Shown in pieces: positions 23,613 through 31,803 of a stretch of 64,000 nt of DNA; the stretch's first letter is position 1, and each line of letters starts with the position of its first letter. Where the stretch lies: NCBI RefSeq assembly GCF_000497445.1, contig NZ_CM002285.1, positions 5,594,901 to 5,658,900 of the forward strand. The letters are read 5' to 3'. A model generated the notes under the pieces. That model was given only the letters and a program-made list of their open reading frames with translations, did not search any database and had not been told where the DNA came from. The DNA is from Streptomyces roseochromogenus subsp. oscitans DS 12.976. Its GTDB lineage: Bacteria; Actinomycetota; Actinomycetes; Streptomycetales; Streptomycetaceae. The translations under genes and the position numbers were made by a program.

Positions 23613-25604
23613 ATGCTTCTTCATAACATCACCCTGCGCGACTTTGGGGCGTACCAAGGAGAGCAGCGACTCGACCTGCGCACCGAGTCCGGACGGCCGA
23701 TTGTCTTGATCGGCGGCCTGAACGGGTGCGGCAAAACGACGCTGCTCGACGCCATCCAACTGGTTCTCTACGGCCCCAAGGCAGACTGGAGCGGCCGTGG
23801 CCGCTCTTACAACGACTACCTCCAGCAGTGCATCAACCGGAAGGCAGATGAGGCTGAGGGGGCGTCGATCGCTCTCGAGTTCACTGTCACGGTGGAAGGG
23901 GTTGAGCGCCACTATCGAGTCACCCGGAACTGGTACGTTGCGGGTAGTAAGACGCTGAAGGAATTTGTCACTGTCCTGATCGACGGTGACTTCAGCCGGA
24001 CTCTTACTGAGACTTGGGCTGATCATGTTGAAACGATCCTCCCTATTGACGTGGCTTCGCTCTTCTTCTTCGATGGCGAAAAGATCGAGGAGCTTGCTGA
24101 TCCTGCACGAGCAGCAAAGGTCATTGAGTCGGCAATCTACTCGCTTCTCGGCGTGAGCAACCTGGAGCGATTGCGTAATGACCTGAGGGTATTTCAGACC
24201 AGGCAGCGTCTTGAAGATGCCGATAAGGAAGTCCTGGAGAATTTCGAGGCCCAAGAGCGCGCATACGATGCTGCCAAGCAGGCGACCTCTGACGCCAACC
24301 AGCGATTGGTGGGTGCGCGTACGCAGCTCGCTGCGCAGAAGCGAGAACTCGCGAAGGTCGAGCGAGCCTTCAAAGACGGCGGCGGGGAGGCGTACGAGCG
24401 CCGCCACGAGCTCGAGAAGGAACGCGACCGTGCCGAGGAGCAGGTAGCGGCGACAAACAAGTCACTGGTCTCGGTTGCGGAAGGCCCTCTCCCGCTTCTA
24501 CTCCTGAGGAAGGAGCTTGACGAGCTCAGGGAGCAGGCAAGGCTCGAACTGGACGCTGAGGACGCGTCTCGTGTGGTCGGGGTGCTGGAGCAGCGTGACG
24601 AATGGCTACTCCGGCAGGTCGAGGAAGCACTGCCGGCTAGCACCCGAACCGAGCTGAAGAAGACGCTTGCCGACGATCGACAGAAGCGCGCCGCTGCTGC
24701 CGATCTTGAACAGAACCTTGAACTGCCGCACGACATGCTGGTGCAGCTCTCGACTCTGGATCAGGCTCTATCCACCGAGGCCGCGCGAGCACGCGAACTC
24801 GTCCAAGAAGCGGAGGATGCTGCCGAGCACCTTGAGGTGGCGAAGCAGCATATGTCAGCCGTGCCCGAAGAGGACGTGGTCCAGGACCTCGTGAGCCGCC
24901 GCAGTCTCGCCATGGAGCAGGTAGCCATGGAGCAGGCCCGAGTCGCGCGTGCAGAAGCTGAGCACAGCGAAGCGGAGGGAAGGCAGCGACGCTTGAAGGA
25001 GGAGCTTGACCGGAGCCGCCGTGCTCACGCCGAGGCCAAGTGGAACTCCGCACGCCGTGAGCGGATCATCAAGTACACAGACAAAACGCAGGAAACGCTC
25101 GCAAAGCTCAAGGATCGCCTCCTGAGCCTCCACATCGAGAATGTGGAAGTCGCAGTCCTGAAGAGCTTCAACAAGCTCATGCGGAAGCAGGGCCTCATCC
25201 GTGACATCCAGATCGACACGGAGAAGTTCACCCTCGTCCTGACGGGCCCTGACGACAAGCGCGTCGATCCTGGACGCCTCAGCGCCGGCGAACGGCAGCT
25301 ACTGGCCGTGTCACTCCTTTGGGGACTGGCGAAGACTGCAGGTAACCGGCTGCCAAGCATCATCGATACGCCGCTGGGACGACTGGACAGCCAGCACCGG
25401 CAGCACCTGATCGACCGCTACTTCCCGGAAGCCGGACGACAGGTTCTGCTTCTCTCGACAGACGAGGAGATTGACGAGCAGCTTTACGAACGGCTGAAGC
25501 CGCACGTCGCTCACACCTACACGCTGGTCCACGACGACGCAGACTTCACCACCACGGTCGTGCCGGGCTACCTGTGGAGCAGAGGAGCAGCACATGTCGC
25601 TTGA
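23613..25604 (+). CDS. dndD: DNA sulfur modification protein DndD (SMC-like ATPase)
   Basis: 663 residues with an SMC/RecN layout: N-terminal Walker A (IGGLNGCGKTTLLDAIQL, about residues 34-51), a long charged coiled coil (about residues 200-500, Glu/Arg/Ala-rich), then an ABC signature (GRLSAGERQLLAVSLLWGL) and Walker B (LPSIIDTPLGRLD). DndD provides ATP-driven DNA handling within the DndCDE complex that nicks or opens the modification site. It is two bases behind dndC and overlaps dndE by 11 bp. Confidence 0.94.
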   Translation: MLLHNITLRDFGAYQGEQRLDLRTESGRPIVLIGGLNGCGKTTLLDAIQLVLYGPKADWSGRGRSYNDYLQQCINRKADEAEGASIALEFTVTVEGVERHYRVTRNWYVAGSKTLKEFVTVLIDGDFSRTLTETWADHVETILPIDVASLFFFDGEKIEELADPARAAKVIESAIYSLLGVSNLERLRNDLRVFQTRQRLEDADKEVLENFEAQERAYDAAKQATSDANQRLVGARTQLAAQKRELAKVERAFKDGGGEAYERRHELEKERDRAEEQVAATNKSLVSVAEGPLPLLLLRKELDELREQARLELDAEDASRVVGVLEQRDEWLLRQVEEALPASTRTELKKTLADDRQKRAAAADLEQNLELPHDMLVQLSTLDQALSTEAARARELVQEAEDAAEHLEVAKQHMSAVPEEDVVQDLVSRRSLAMEQVAMEQARVARAEAEHSEAEGRQRRLKEELDRSRRAHAEAKWNSARRERIIKYTDKTQETLAKLKDRLLSLHIENVEVAVLKSFNKLMRKQGLIRDIQIDTEKFTLVLTGPDDKRVDPGRLSAGERQLLAVSLLWGLAKTAGNRLPSIIDTPLGRLDSQHRQHLIDRYFPEAGRQVLLLSTDEEIDEQLYERLKPHVAHTYTLVHDDADFTTTVVPGYLWSRGAAHVA

Positions 25605-25974
25605 CAGGATCCGTCTCTCGAAGACTGCCAAGGATCAGCTGTCATGGCTCAAACGTCACACAGGCATCACTCACTGGAACGTCCTGTGCCGGTGGGCGCT
25701 TGCCTTGTCGCTGCGTGATGAGACCACGCCGTTGGTCAAGGACATCGTCACCGACTCCAATGTCGAGATGGACTGGAAGACCTTCGCGGGAACCATCTAT
25801 GGTGACATCTACCTGGCGCTGCTGAAGCAGCGGTGCCTGGCCGATGGCGAAGAGCCGACGGAGGAGGCCCTCTCCCGCACACTCACCGTGCACATTCACC
25901 GCGGGATCGGCTACATGCACGGTCGTCGTGACCTGAGGAGCGCCAGCGCCTTCGTGGCCGCGGCTCTCCAGTAG
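25594..25974 (+). CDS. dndE: DNA sulfur modification protein DndE
   Basis: 126 residues starting MSLDRIRLSKTAKDQLSWLK, with the WNVLCRWALALSL helix and a C-terminal HIHRGIGYM stretch; this is the small ribbon-helix-helix-like DndE fold. DndE binds nicked double-stranded DNA and forms a complex with DndC and DndD. The start overlaps dndD and has AGGAG nine bases upstream. It closes the operon; a strong hairpin follows six bases after the stop. Confidence 0.92.
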   Translation: MSLDRIRLSKTAKDQLSWLKRHTGITHWNVLCRWALALSLRDETTPLVKDIVTDSNVEMDWKTFAGTIYGDIYLALLKQRCLADGEEPTEEALSRTLTVHIHRGIGYMHGRRDLRSASAFVAAALQ

Positions 25975-25979
25975 CGAAC

Positions 25980-26017
25980 GGCCTGGCAGGGACGCACAGG
26001 AGCGTCCTTGCCAGGCC
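25980..26017. terminator. Bidirectional terminator between dndE and the GHKL gene
   Basis: A 16-bp stem with one G-T pair (GGCCTGGCAGGGACGC against its complement) closes a 6-base loop. It lies between the convergent ends of dndE and the minus-strand GHKL ATPase gene and can serve both. Confidence 0.85.
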
Positions 26018-26046
26018 TATGCGTGGATCAGAGGCCGGTTACGGCG

Positions 26047-27783
26047 TTAGACGACGTCCTTGATCTTGGTCAGGTACTGCTCGGTGAAGCTACCCCACCA
26101 CTTCCGCAGTTCCTTGTACTGGGCGATCGGCGTCTCGTGCATCGACTCGGCCTTTGCGTAGGCCACGAGCAGCAACGTAATCGCCTCGATTGCCCGGCGG
26201 GCAGTAGCTGATGCATCGGGGCCGGTACTCGTCTTGCCGGCCTTCGCCAGAACCTGGAGCGGTTCGAACATCTCCTGGTAGAAGAAGTGCCGCTGGTTCA
26301 GGCGGATGATCGTCTGTTCGCCTAGGTGCGTGAGCAGGAAGAGGTCGTCGCCAGGAACGTCGACGGTCTCAAGCACAAACGGGAGATCCTTGATCTCCTG
26401 CACGTAGGCGGCCTTCTCCTCCTTGGTGGCGCTTCGCCCGGCGTCCTTCGCAAGGTTGTCGTACTCCTTCTCACGCTGAGCGGGCGTCGGCACCTCCTTC
26501 ACCCGCCCCTTCGGCATCGTACGATCGACGCTGCTGACCGCGCGTGCGATCGGAGCGTGCTCCCCGGACTTCACTGCGGCCTTGCGGTTTTCCTCGCTCC
26601 AGACGCGCTGGATCTCGTCACGAGCCTTGGGAACGTAGCTTGCGGCGATGGTGGTCAGAGTCTTGCGCAACTCGTCCGAGGGGACCGCGCCGCGCTTGAC
26701 ATTGCGCACTCCCATCATCCGATCCAGTTCGGGCGTGAAGTGGACCTCGAACCCGATGTACCGGTCGGGCGTGTCGACACTGCCGGGGAACAGACGTGGC
26801 ACGGTGCCGTAGCTGATCTCGCGATCCAAACGCATGAAGCTGATGGCGCCCTGGTTCTCAGGGACTCGCAGCTTCTGCGCCAGCTTGTCACCGCCGGCGC
26901 CCTTGTACCGCAGCACCTCGGGGGGTGCCAGGGTGATGACGACTCGGATCTTGTGGTCAGTGCCCTGGACCTTGACTTCCTCGTTGAAGAAGACCTGGCC
27001 GTGGAAGTGCCGCTCGTCCCCGCGCTTGTAGGGGATACCGCTCGTTCGCGCGAGTTCCTCAGTGAGAACGGCGTCCACCCATGTGCCCTTGCGCAGAAAC
27101 GTCGGATCATGCGGCTTCAGCACCACTCCGTCGACCGAGATCCGGATGCCGCCGCACAGGAACTCCCGGAAGATGCGGGACAGCTCCTTGTTCAACTCGT
27201 TGCGCACGTGGTCCGGGGTGCTGCGACCGTGCCCGTCGGAGACACGGTCGATCTTCGACCAAAGCACCAGCGTCCCGGATCCCTCAGGGAACACCTCCTC
27301 GAGATGTGGCGGAAGAGGCTCGTCATCCGGCGGGTTGATCCCGACCTTCTTGCCCTGCTTCTCCGCGTTGACCGCGGCATCGAGGTCGAACTTGACGTGC
27401 CTGATCCGATCGCTGCCCTGGACGCGTGACCACGCTTCGATGCAGGTGCCGACGCTGAGGCTGGCCAGCTTCGCGCCGACACCGAACTTGCCGATCGTCT
27501 TCTCGGACATGAATCGCTTCGAGAAACCCAGCTGCAGGTAGTGGTGGAGGGTGTGGTCGTCCATGCCCTCGCCATCGTCGATGAACGCGATCTGGTCGAG
27601 CGCCTTCTTACGCCCCTTCATGACCTCTTCGGTCAGAATCTGGATGTTGTTGGCGCGCGCCTCAATGCTGTTGTCGATGACTTCACCGACAGCGGAGGGG
27701 AAGTTGTGCCCGGACTCCCGCAGACTGAGCAGAGCCTGCCCAGACAGTACGACAGGGATGGCACCTTCGTCGGCGATGGTCAT
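26047..27783 (-). CDS. GHKL-type ATPase of a three-gene operon beside dnd
   Basis: 578 residues. The N-terminal 250 residues form a Bergerat-fold ATPase as in Hsp90, MutL and MORC proteins: N box VGEVIDNSIEARA (about residues 32-44), G1 box FIDDGEGMDD, and G2 box IGKFGVGAKLASLS. A transducer-like domain follows (VRVVITLAPPEVLRYKG), then a Lys-rich linker and a helical C-terminal domain (about residues 470-578). Such ATPases dimerise on ATP and act as clamps. The start overlaps the stop of the upstream GIY-YIG-like gene (27780-27783), so they probably function together. It is not part of the known DndABCDE, DptFGH or Ssp sets, to my knowledge. A role in phosphorothioate-linked defence is inferred from position. 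Confidence 0.7.
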   Translation of the reverse strand: MTIADEGAIPVVLSGQALLSLRESGHNFPSAVGEVIDNSIEARANNIQILTEEVMKGRKKALDQIAFIDDGEGMDDHTLHHYLQLGFSKRFMSEKTIGKFGVGAKLASLSVGTCIEAWSRVQGSDRIRHVKFDLDAAVNAEKQGKKVGINPPDDEPLPPHLEEVFPEGSGTLVLWSKIDRVSDGHGRSTPDHVRNELNKELSRIFREFLCGGIRISVDGVVLKPHDPTFLRKGTWVDAVLTEELARTSGIPYKRGDERHFHGQVFFNEEVKVQGTDHKIRVVITLAPPEVLRYKGAGGDKLAQKLRVPENQGAISFMRLDREISYGTVPRLFPGSVDTPDRYIGFEVHFTPELDRMMGVRNVKRGAVPSDELRKTLTTIAASYVPKARDEIQRVWSEENRKAAVKSGEHAPIARAVSSVDRTMPKGRVKEVPTPAQREKEYDNLAKDAGRSATKEEKAAYVQEIKDLPFVLETVDVPGDDLFLLTHLGEQTIIRLNQRHFFYQEMFEPLQVLAKAGKTSTGPDASATARRAIEAITLLLVAYAKAESMHETPIAQYKELRKWWGSFTEQYLTKIKDVV

Positions 27784-28238
27784 GTTCCGCTCCTATTCTG
27801 TGCGCTTTGTGTCTGGCGAAGGGCCCGAGCCCAGGCTGCTCGGACAGCCGGCTCGGGGCAGAAAGGACAGCGTTGCCCAGTCCCTGAAGGGCTGGCCGGG
27901 TGGATTTGGTTCGCTATGGGGCGGCCTGAGGACAGGCATCGGTGGTACCAATACGACGCGATGGCGTACGCCTGGAGCGAGTTGCGAGCCGGTGCAGCAA
28001 CGAAGTGGGTGGCGACGTCGGCCAGGGGGTGACGGATGAGGCGGCTGCGCAGACAAGTGTCCGACCGCCCTACGAAGAGCGGGCGAACGGTCTCCGCGCA
28101 GTGGCGTAGCAGTAGGTACGCGCCCACGGTTCTACTCGGGATCTGTAGGTTCACGACAGCACTCGTGTACCGAAGGGTGAGTCGTGCGCCCCGGTACGGA
28201 TCCGCGATGCGGATCGTGAACTCTGCGCCTGAGCTCAC
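27780..28238 (-). CDS. GIY-YIG-like small protein (possibly inactive)
   Basis: 152 residues. The TVGAYLLLR, LFVGRSDTCLRSRLIRHP and LQAYAIASYWYHRC segments follow the order of GIY-YIG nuclease motifs: G-x-Y strand, V-G-R-[ST]-D with a downstream Arg, then the A-Y helix. The helix that normally brings the catalytic Glu reads AYAIASYWYH with no Glu at the expected place. A C-terminal CPFC pair could bind zinc. I choose GTG 28238 because the upstream gene's TGA overlaps it (GTGA); the long frame upstream is non-coding. Its stop overlaps the GHKL gene start. Nuclease identity is tentative. Confidence 0.5.
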   Translation of the reverse strand: MSSGAEFTIRIADPYRGARLTLRYTSAVVNLQIPSRTVGAYLLLRHCAETVRPLFVGRSDTCLRSRLIRHPLADVATHFVAAPARNSLQAYAIASYWYHRCLSSGRPIANQIHPASPSGTGQRCPFCPEPAVRAAWARALRQTQSAQNRSGT

Positions 28239-28771
28239 GAGTTGATTCCAGCGAGGGACTGGGCGTGCAGCCGGATCGCACGACGAGTTCGTTCTACCGT
28301 CGCGATGGAGACACCCGTCTGCTTGGCAGAGGCCGATGCCGGCACGCGGTCCAGCATGCCCTGAAGACAACCAAGGCCATGGGCTCCAAGGCCCGCAGCA
28401 AACTCCCGCAGCTCCCGGAACGTCTCCTCTGCGATTGCCCAGGCTTCAGGCGAAGCCTGGGTGACCATCTCAGCAGTAGGCCGGCCATCGTTGGTCAGCG
28501 TGCAGACGCGTCGGCGAGCGGCATCAGCGAGAGGCCGGCACGCAGCAGCCTCACGGGAGCTGGCTGCCGACCGGTGAAGCGTACGTCGTGCGTCACGGAT
28601 GACGTTGCGGCACAGGTAAGCAGCGTTGTCCGCCGCCCGCTTGTGACCGAGAGTGAGATCAAGCGCCGTGTCGAGGAGGTCTTGCCATTCCCCGTCCCAC
28701 GGCCGTTGTTCCTGCTTCTGGTACAGGCGTCGCATCACGGAGACGCGGACGTCATCGAGCTGGAGCATCAT
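28235..28771 (-). CDS. Sigma-factor-like HTH protein, first gene of the operon
   Basis: 178 residues from ATG 28771, which has GGGAGGGG just upstream. The N-terminal part (MRRLYQKQEQRPWDGEWQDLL, then YLCRNVIRDARRTLHR) resembles sigma region 2-like helices. The C-terminal 50 residues (VPASASAKQTGVSIATVERT, then RRAIRLHAQ) form a helix-turn-helix like sigma region 4. It could be a regulator or a structural DNA-binding subunit. It overlaps the GIY-YIG-like gene by four bases, so all three genes of this cassette are translationally coupled. Confidence 0.55.
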   Translation of the reverse strand: MMLQLDDVRVSVMRRLYQKQEQRPWDGEWQDLLDTALDLTLGHKRAADNAAYLCRNVIRDARRTLHRSAASSREAAACRPLADAARRRVCTLTNDGRPTAEMVTQASPEAWAIAEETFRELREFAAGLGAHGLGCLQGMLDRVPASASAKQTGVSIATVERTRRAIRLHAQSLAGINS

Positions 28772-29097
28772 GCCCCTCCCCGGTGCCCGACTGCTGTGTG
28801 CCGGACCCATGTGGTCGTTGCCTGCTCTCCCTTTGGCCGTCGTCGCCTGGCGGTCGACTTGGCATGAGCAGGTGCTTGAGACTGTAGAGCGCATGACTGA
28901 CAGCCGGCGCTCGATTCGGTCTCATACTCAATGGGACAGCCCAGGCATGCATCCCCTCACGTTCAGGCCAACTTCCTGAGGAACCGGCCTCGTTGGTGCT
29001 GTGACCTGCTGGTTCATAAGCGGCAGCTGGGTGCGGGGCACGCCAAGTCGTGGCTGTCAGGCGTTAGATGGGACTGGAGATGCCATCGGCAGGGGCC

Positions 29098-29138
29098 GCG
29101 GCTCCCGCCCTGCATGGTGCAGGCGTGGCGGGAGCCGC
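29098..29138. terminator. Strong hairpin terminator between the two cassettes
   Basis: A 12-bp GC-rich stem (GCGGCTCCCGCC and complement, 29098-29109 and 29127-29138) encloses a second small CTGCA/TGCAG stem. It lies just downstream of the last gene of the restriction-type operon (stop at 29151, minus strand). Positions 28772-29097 hold no supported gene, only the upstream region of the three-gene operon. Confidence 0.75.
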
Positions 29139-29150
29139 TGGTAGGACGAG

Positions 29151-29624
29151 TCACACGGTCGGGACGAGCGTCGTGTCGAGGTTTTGCTTGAAGATGCGGA
29201 GGAACGTCTCGAGGGAGCGCGGTCTGTCACCGGAAAACCACTCGAGAAGAACGTCGTAGCCCCCGTGAGCGTACTGGTTGAAGTGCTTGACCCCTTCGTC
29301 GCTCAGGTTATGGGGTGCCGTCGGGTCGACTAGTTTTGCGATCGAGGAGTGGACGACCTTCTTCTCGTTCATGGTGACCCCGAGAATTTCTAGCTCTTTT
29401 GCCAGGAACAGCGCGACGAGCAGTTTTCCCCGGTCTGTATATCGACCTGGAAAGCTCGCCACGAGTTCCGGCGCGTGCTCGTTTGTGATGTGCAATTTTC
29501 GCGACTTGGAAATCCCTGCAATGAAGCAGAAATAGAAGATGTCGAAGTCAATCTTGAAACTATCGTCCTCCCTGAGGTCTTTGAACCAATTGCGAGCGTC
29601 TTTCCTGAGACGGAAAGGCTGCAT
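29151..29624 (-). CDS. 157-aa protein, last gene of the restriction-type cassette
   Basis: 157 residues beginning MQPFRLRKDARNWFKDLR with an aromatic IDFDIFYFCFIAGI helix, a central LLVALFLAKELEIL helix and a C-terminal YDVLLEWFSGDRPRSL segment. The gene overlaps the SMC-like ATPase gene by one base. The pairing of a small DNA-binding-size protein with a DndD-like ATPase resembles the DndD-DndE pairing, but I see no firm DndE signature. Codon use is less GC-rich than in its surroundings. Function unknown; probably a subunit of the same complex. Confidence 0.6.
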   Translation of the reverse strand: MQPFRLRKDARNWFKDLREDDSFKIDFDIFYFCFIAGISKSRKLHITNEHAPELVASFPGRYTDRGKLLVALFLAKELEILGVTMNEKKVVHSSIAKLVDPTAPHNLSDEGVKHFNQYAHGGYDVLLEWFSGDRPRSLETFLRIFKQNLDTTLVPTV

Positions 29625-31585
29625 CAGGCCGCCTCCTCTACCTGGAATTTATTGAAAAATGATTCGCCGCGGACAACAATCCCGTCAAGGGTTTCCGTAT
29701 GGTTCGGAGTGGTTCGCGCGTCTTCGATCAGCTGCTCATCAGCCTTCCGGAACAGCGTGATGAACTGCACCTTGCCCCCGCAGGCTTGCTGGAGATTCGG
29801 TACGAACTGGTCGCGCTCCGAGGAGATGGTGAAGGCGATGAACTGCCGTGTGAGTTGAGGGATGAGGGGACCGATCCTGGAGCGATTTGCCAAGTCGATG
29901 GAGTTGGCCGGGCTGTCGACAATGAAGGGAAGCTGATGCTCAGAGCGGTTGAATAGTGAAGCTAGGAATGCGTAGGCCACAGAAAGGTTCTCGCCGACAC
30001 TTCCACCTTCCTTCCCGTCAAGCACGAGACACTTCTCGATACGCATAATACGAATGTTATTATGAGGCAGCAATTCTGTGATCCGCTGGTTTGCGGCGTC
30101 ACAGACTTCGTCCAAGATGCCCCTGCGGGCAGTCTGATAGGCCTCCCTGAGGATCCTTCTCAGGACGTCGCGCTTGCGCTTGAGGATAATCGTCTTGGTG
30201 ATTTCGGCGACGTCGTCTTCTGCAGCCTTGACGCGTTCTGCGAGGATATTCACATCGCGCGTGTTTTCGGCCGTGTCGCCATTGGTGTATTTATCAAGGT
30301 TCCTGGCGATGCCCGCTAGCTCCGCTTCCAGTTTTTTGATTTCCTCGCTGGCTTCCCGGACGGCGGGATCGGCTTGTTCCGCAGCCCTCTGGAGAAGAGC
30401 GACTTCGTTTCGAGCGTCCCGTTCGTCGTGCATCGCCTCACCGAGGGAATGCAGTTTGTCGCGGAGCTGCTCCTCGGCGGTCTCGTGAGATTCACCGACT
30501 GCATCCTGGATGGCCGTCTTCATCGAGTTAAGGAGGATGACATCGTCCGAACCCAGGTACTGCTCTGCGCGGCTATGAATTACATCCCTTACGTGATCGT
30601 CAATGGGTCGCCCGCAAACGCAGAATTCCTCCTGCGCGAGTTCGGTAAAAAACTCGCGAGCTGCACTCTCTGGGAGCTTGACCCGATCAAGGCCAATCTT
30701 AAGCTCATGGAGCCTCTTCGCGAAGATGGGTGACAGGGCGTTCGGGGCCCGCATGACATCAAGGATGTCAAGAGACTCCTCGCGTACGCGACTCTTCAAG
30801 GATGCGACTTCTTCCTTGTGAGCCTCTAGTTCTTGTGCCCGTGAATTTTCCTTACTGATCTCCTGCTCGTACGTGGCGTGCTGCTTCTGAAGCCGGCCTG
30901 AGGTTTCATCGCGATCACGCTCTAGCCGCTCTTTCTCTGATTCGCACTTAGCCAGGCGCTCCTTCAGTTTTTCTAGCTTGTTCTGGCGTCGCGTGAGGGC
31001 TATTTCCTCGGTCGCCGACTTCTTGGTGAGTTTCTCCCAGTACTCGGTTACCTTATCTTCGAGTTTCTTGAGGGTGCCAACTTGGAAAAGGTCCTCTACG
31101 AGCTCCTCTGCCCGCAGATGCTTCTCATCCAGGAGTCGCTCTGCCAGCTCTCCGTCGAAGACAAATGCCTCCACGAAGGTTTCGCTCATGAACCTCCGGA
31201 ATTCGTAAGGGGGTTCAAAGCCATCCACCTGTCCTTCGCCACGCGTGGTCTTGTAGCGAACCCGAGATGTTTCGAAGTCGAAGTTCATGATGATGGTGAC
31301 CCGCTCGGAACCAAGCATGAGCCGTACTTCGAAGGCTCCGTGACTCTGATCGCTCTCGAGTTTCCGGTACTTCATCGTCTCCGAGCCGTCCCAGCTGCCA
31401 TTGGCAGCAGAACCTGACAGGGCGGCTCGAAGGAGATTAAGTGTCGTCGTCTTGCCCGTCCCGTTGGGCATCTGAATTAGAGACACCCTGTGAGGATCGT
31501 CCCCCGCCTCCCGGAAGTCGATCTCGTGATCTGGACACCGAAGCCCATCAGCTTTCCAGCCGAGGATCTGCATTACAGCAGACAT
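29624..31585 (-). CDS. SMC-like coiled-coil ATPase of the phosphorothioate restriction cassette
   Basis: 653 residues, DndD/Rad50-like. Walker A is LIQMPNGTGKTTTLNLLRAA (about residues 36-55). A long charged coiled coil (about residues 170-480) is broken by a CVCGRPIDDH hook-like Cys pair near residue 315. The signature is GGSVGENLSVAYAFLASLF and Walker B is LPFIVDSPANSIDLAN. It probably couples ATP hydrolysis to DNA scanning. Its start overlaps the stop of the 72-aa gene by one base. Lower GC than neighbours suggests separate acquisition. It is paralogous in plan to DndD but clearly a different protein, with a different signature and hook. Confidence 0.75.
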   Translation of the reverse strand: MSAVMQILGWKADGLRCPDHEIDFREAGDDPHRVSLIQMPNGTGKTTTLNLLRAALSGSAANGSWDGSETMKYRKLESDQSHGAFEVRLMLGSERVTIIMNFDFETSRVRYKTTRGEGQVDGFEPPYEFRRFMSETFVEAFVFDGELAERLLDEKHLRAEELVEDLFQVGTLKKLEDKVTEYWEKLTKKSATEEIALTRRQNKLEKLKERLAKCESEKERLERDRDETSGRLQKQHATYEQEISKENSRAQELEAHKEEVASLKSRVREESLDILDVMRAPNALSPIFAKRLHELKIGLDRVKLPESAAREFFTELAQEEFCVCGRPIDDHVRDVIHSRAEQYLGSDDVILLNSMKTAIQDAVGESHETAEEQLRDKLHSLGEAMHDERDARNEVALLQRAAEQADPAVREASEEIKKLEAELAGIARNLDKYTNGDTAENTRDVNILAERVKAAEDDVAEITKTIILKRKRDVLRRILREAYQTARRGILDEVCDAANQRITELLPHNNIRIMRIEKCLVLDGKEGGSVGENLSVAYAFLASLFNRSEHQLPFIVDSPANSIDLANRSRIGPLIPQLTRQFIAFTISSERDQFVPNLQQACGGKVQFITLFRKADEQLIEDARTTPNHTETLDGIVVRGESFFNKFQVEEAA

Positions 31586-31803
31586 CAGAAGATACCCCCA
31601 CCATCTCGATTGACGTCATCCACTTCAGTGCTGCTGAATAGAAGCTCAAGTCGACGATCTGTGTCGCTTGAATCGTGCAGATCCTCACTACCGGACGTAA
31701 CCGCCTCCATCCACGTGATCAGCCGGTGTGCCAGTGCCGGTTCCTGCTCCGAGTTGGCAACTGCTTCCCTGATCGCATGGCTAATCTTTAGGTCAAGGCT
31801 CAT
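31585..31803 (-). CDS. 72-aa linker protein between helicase and ATPase genes
   Basis: 72 residues (MSLDLKISHAIREAVANSEQ start), acidic in the second half, with no recognised family. It overlaps the helicase gene by four bases (31800-31803) and the ATPase gene by one base, which strongly suggests a real, stoichiometrically coupled subunit or an adaptor. Confidence 0.65.
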   Translation of the reverse strand: MSLDLKISHAIREAVANSEQEPALAHRLITWMEAVTSGSEDLHDSSDTDRRLELLFSSTEVDDVNRDGGGIF

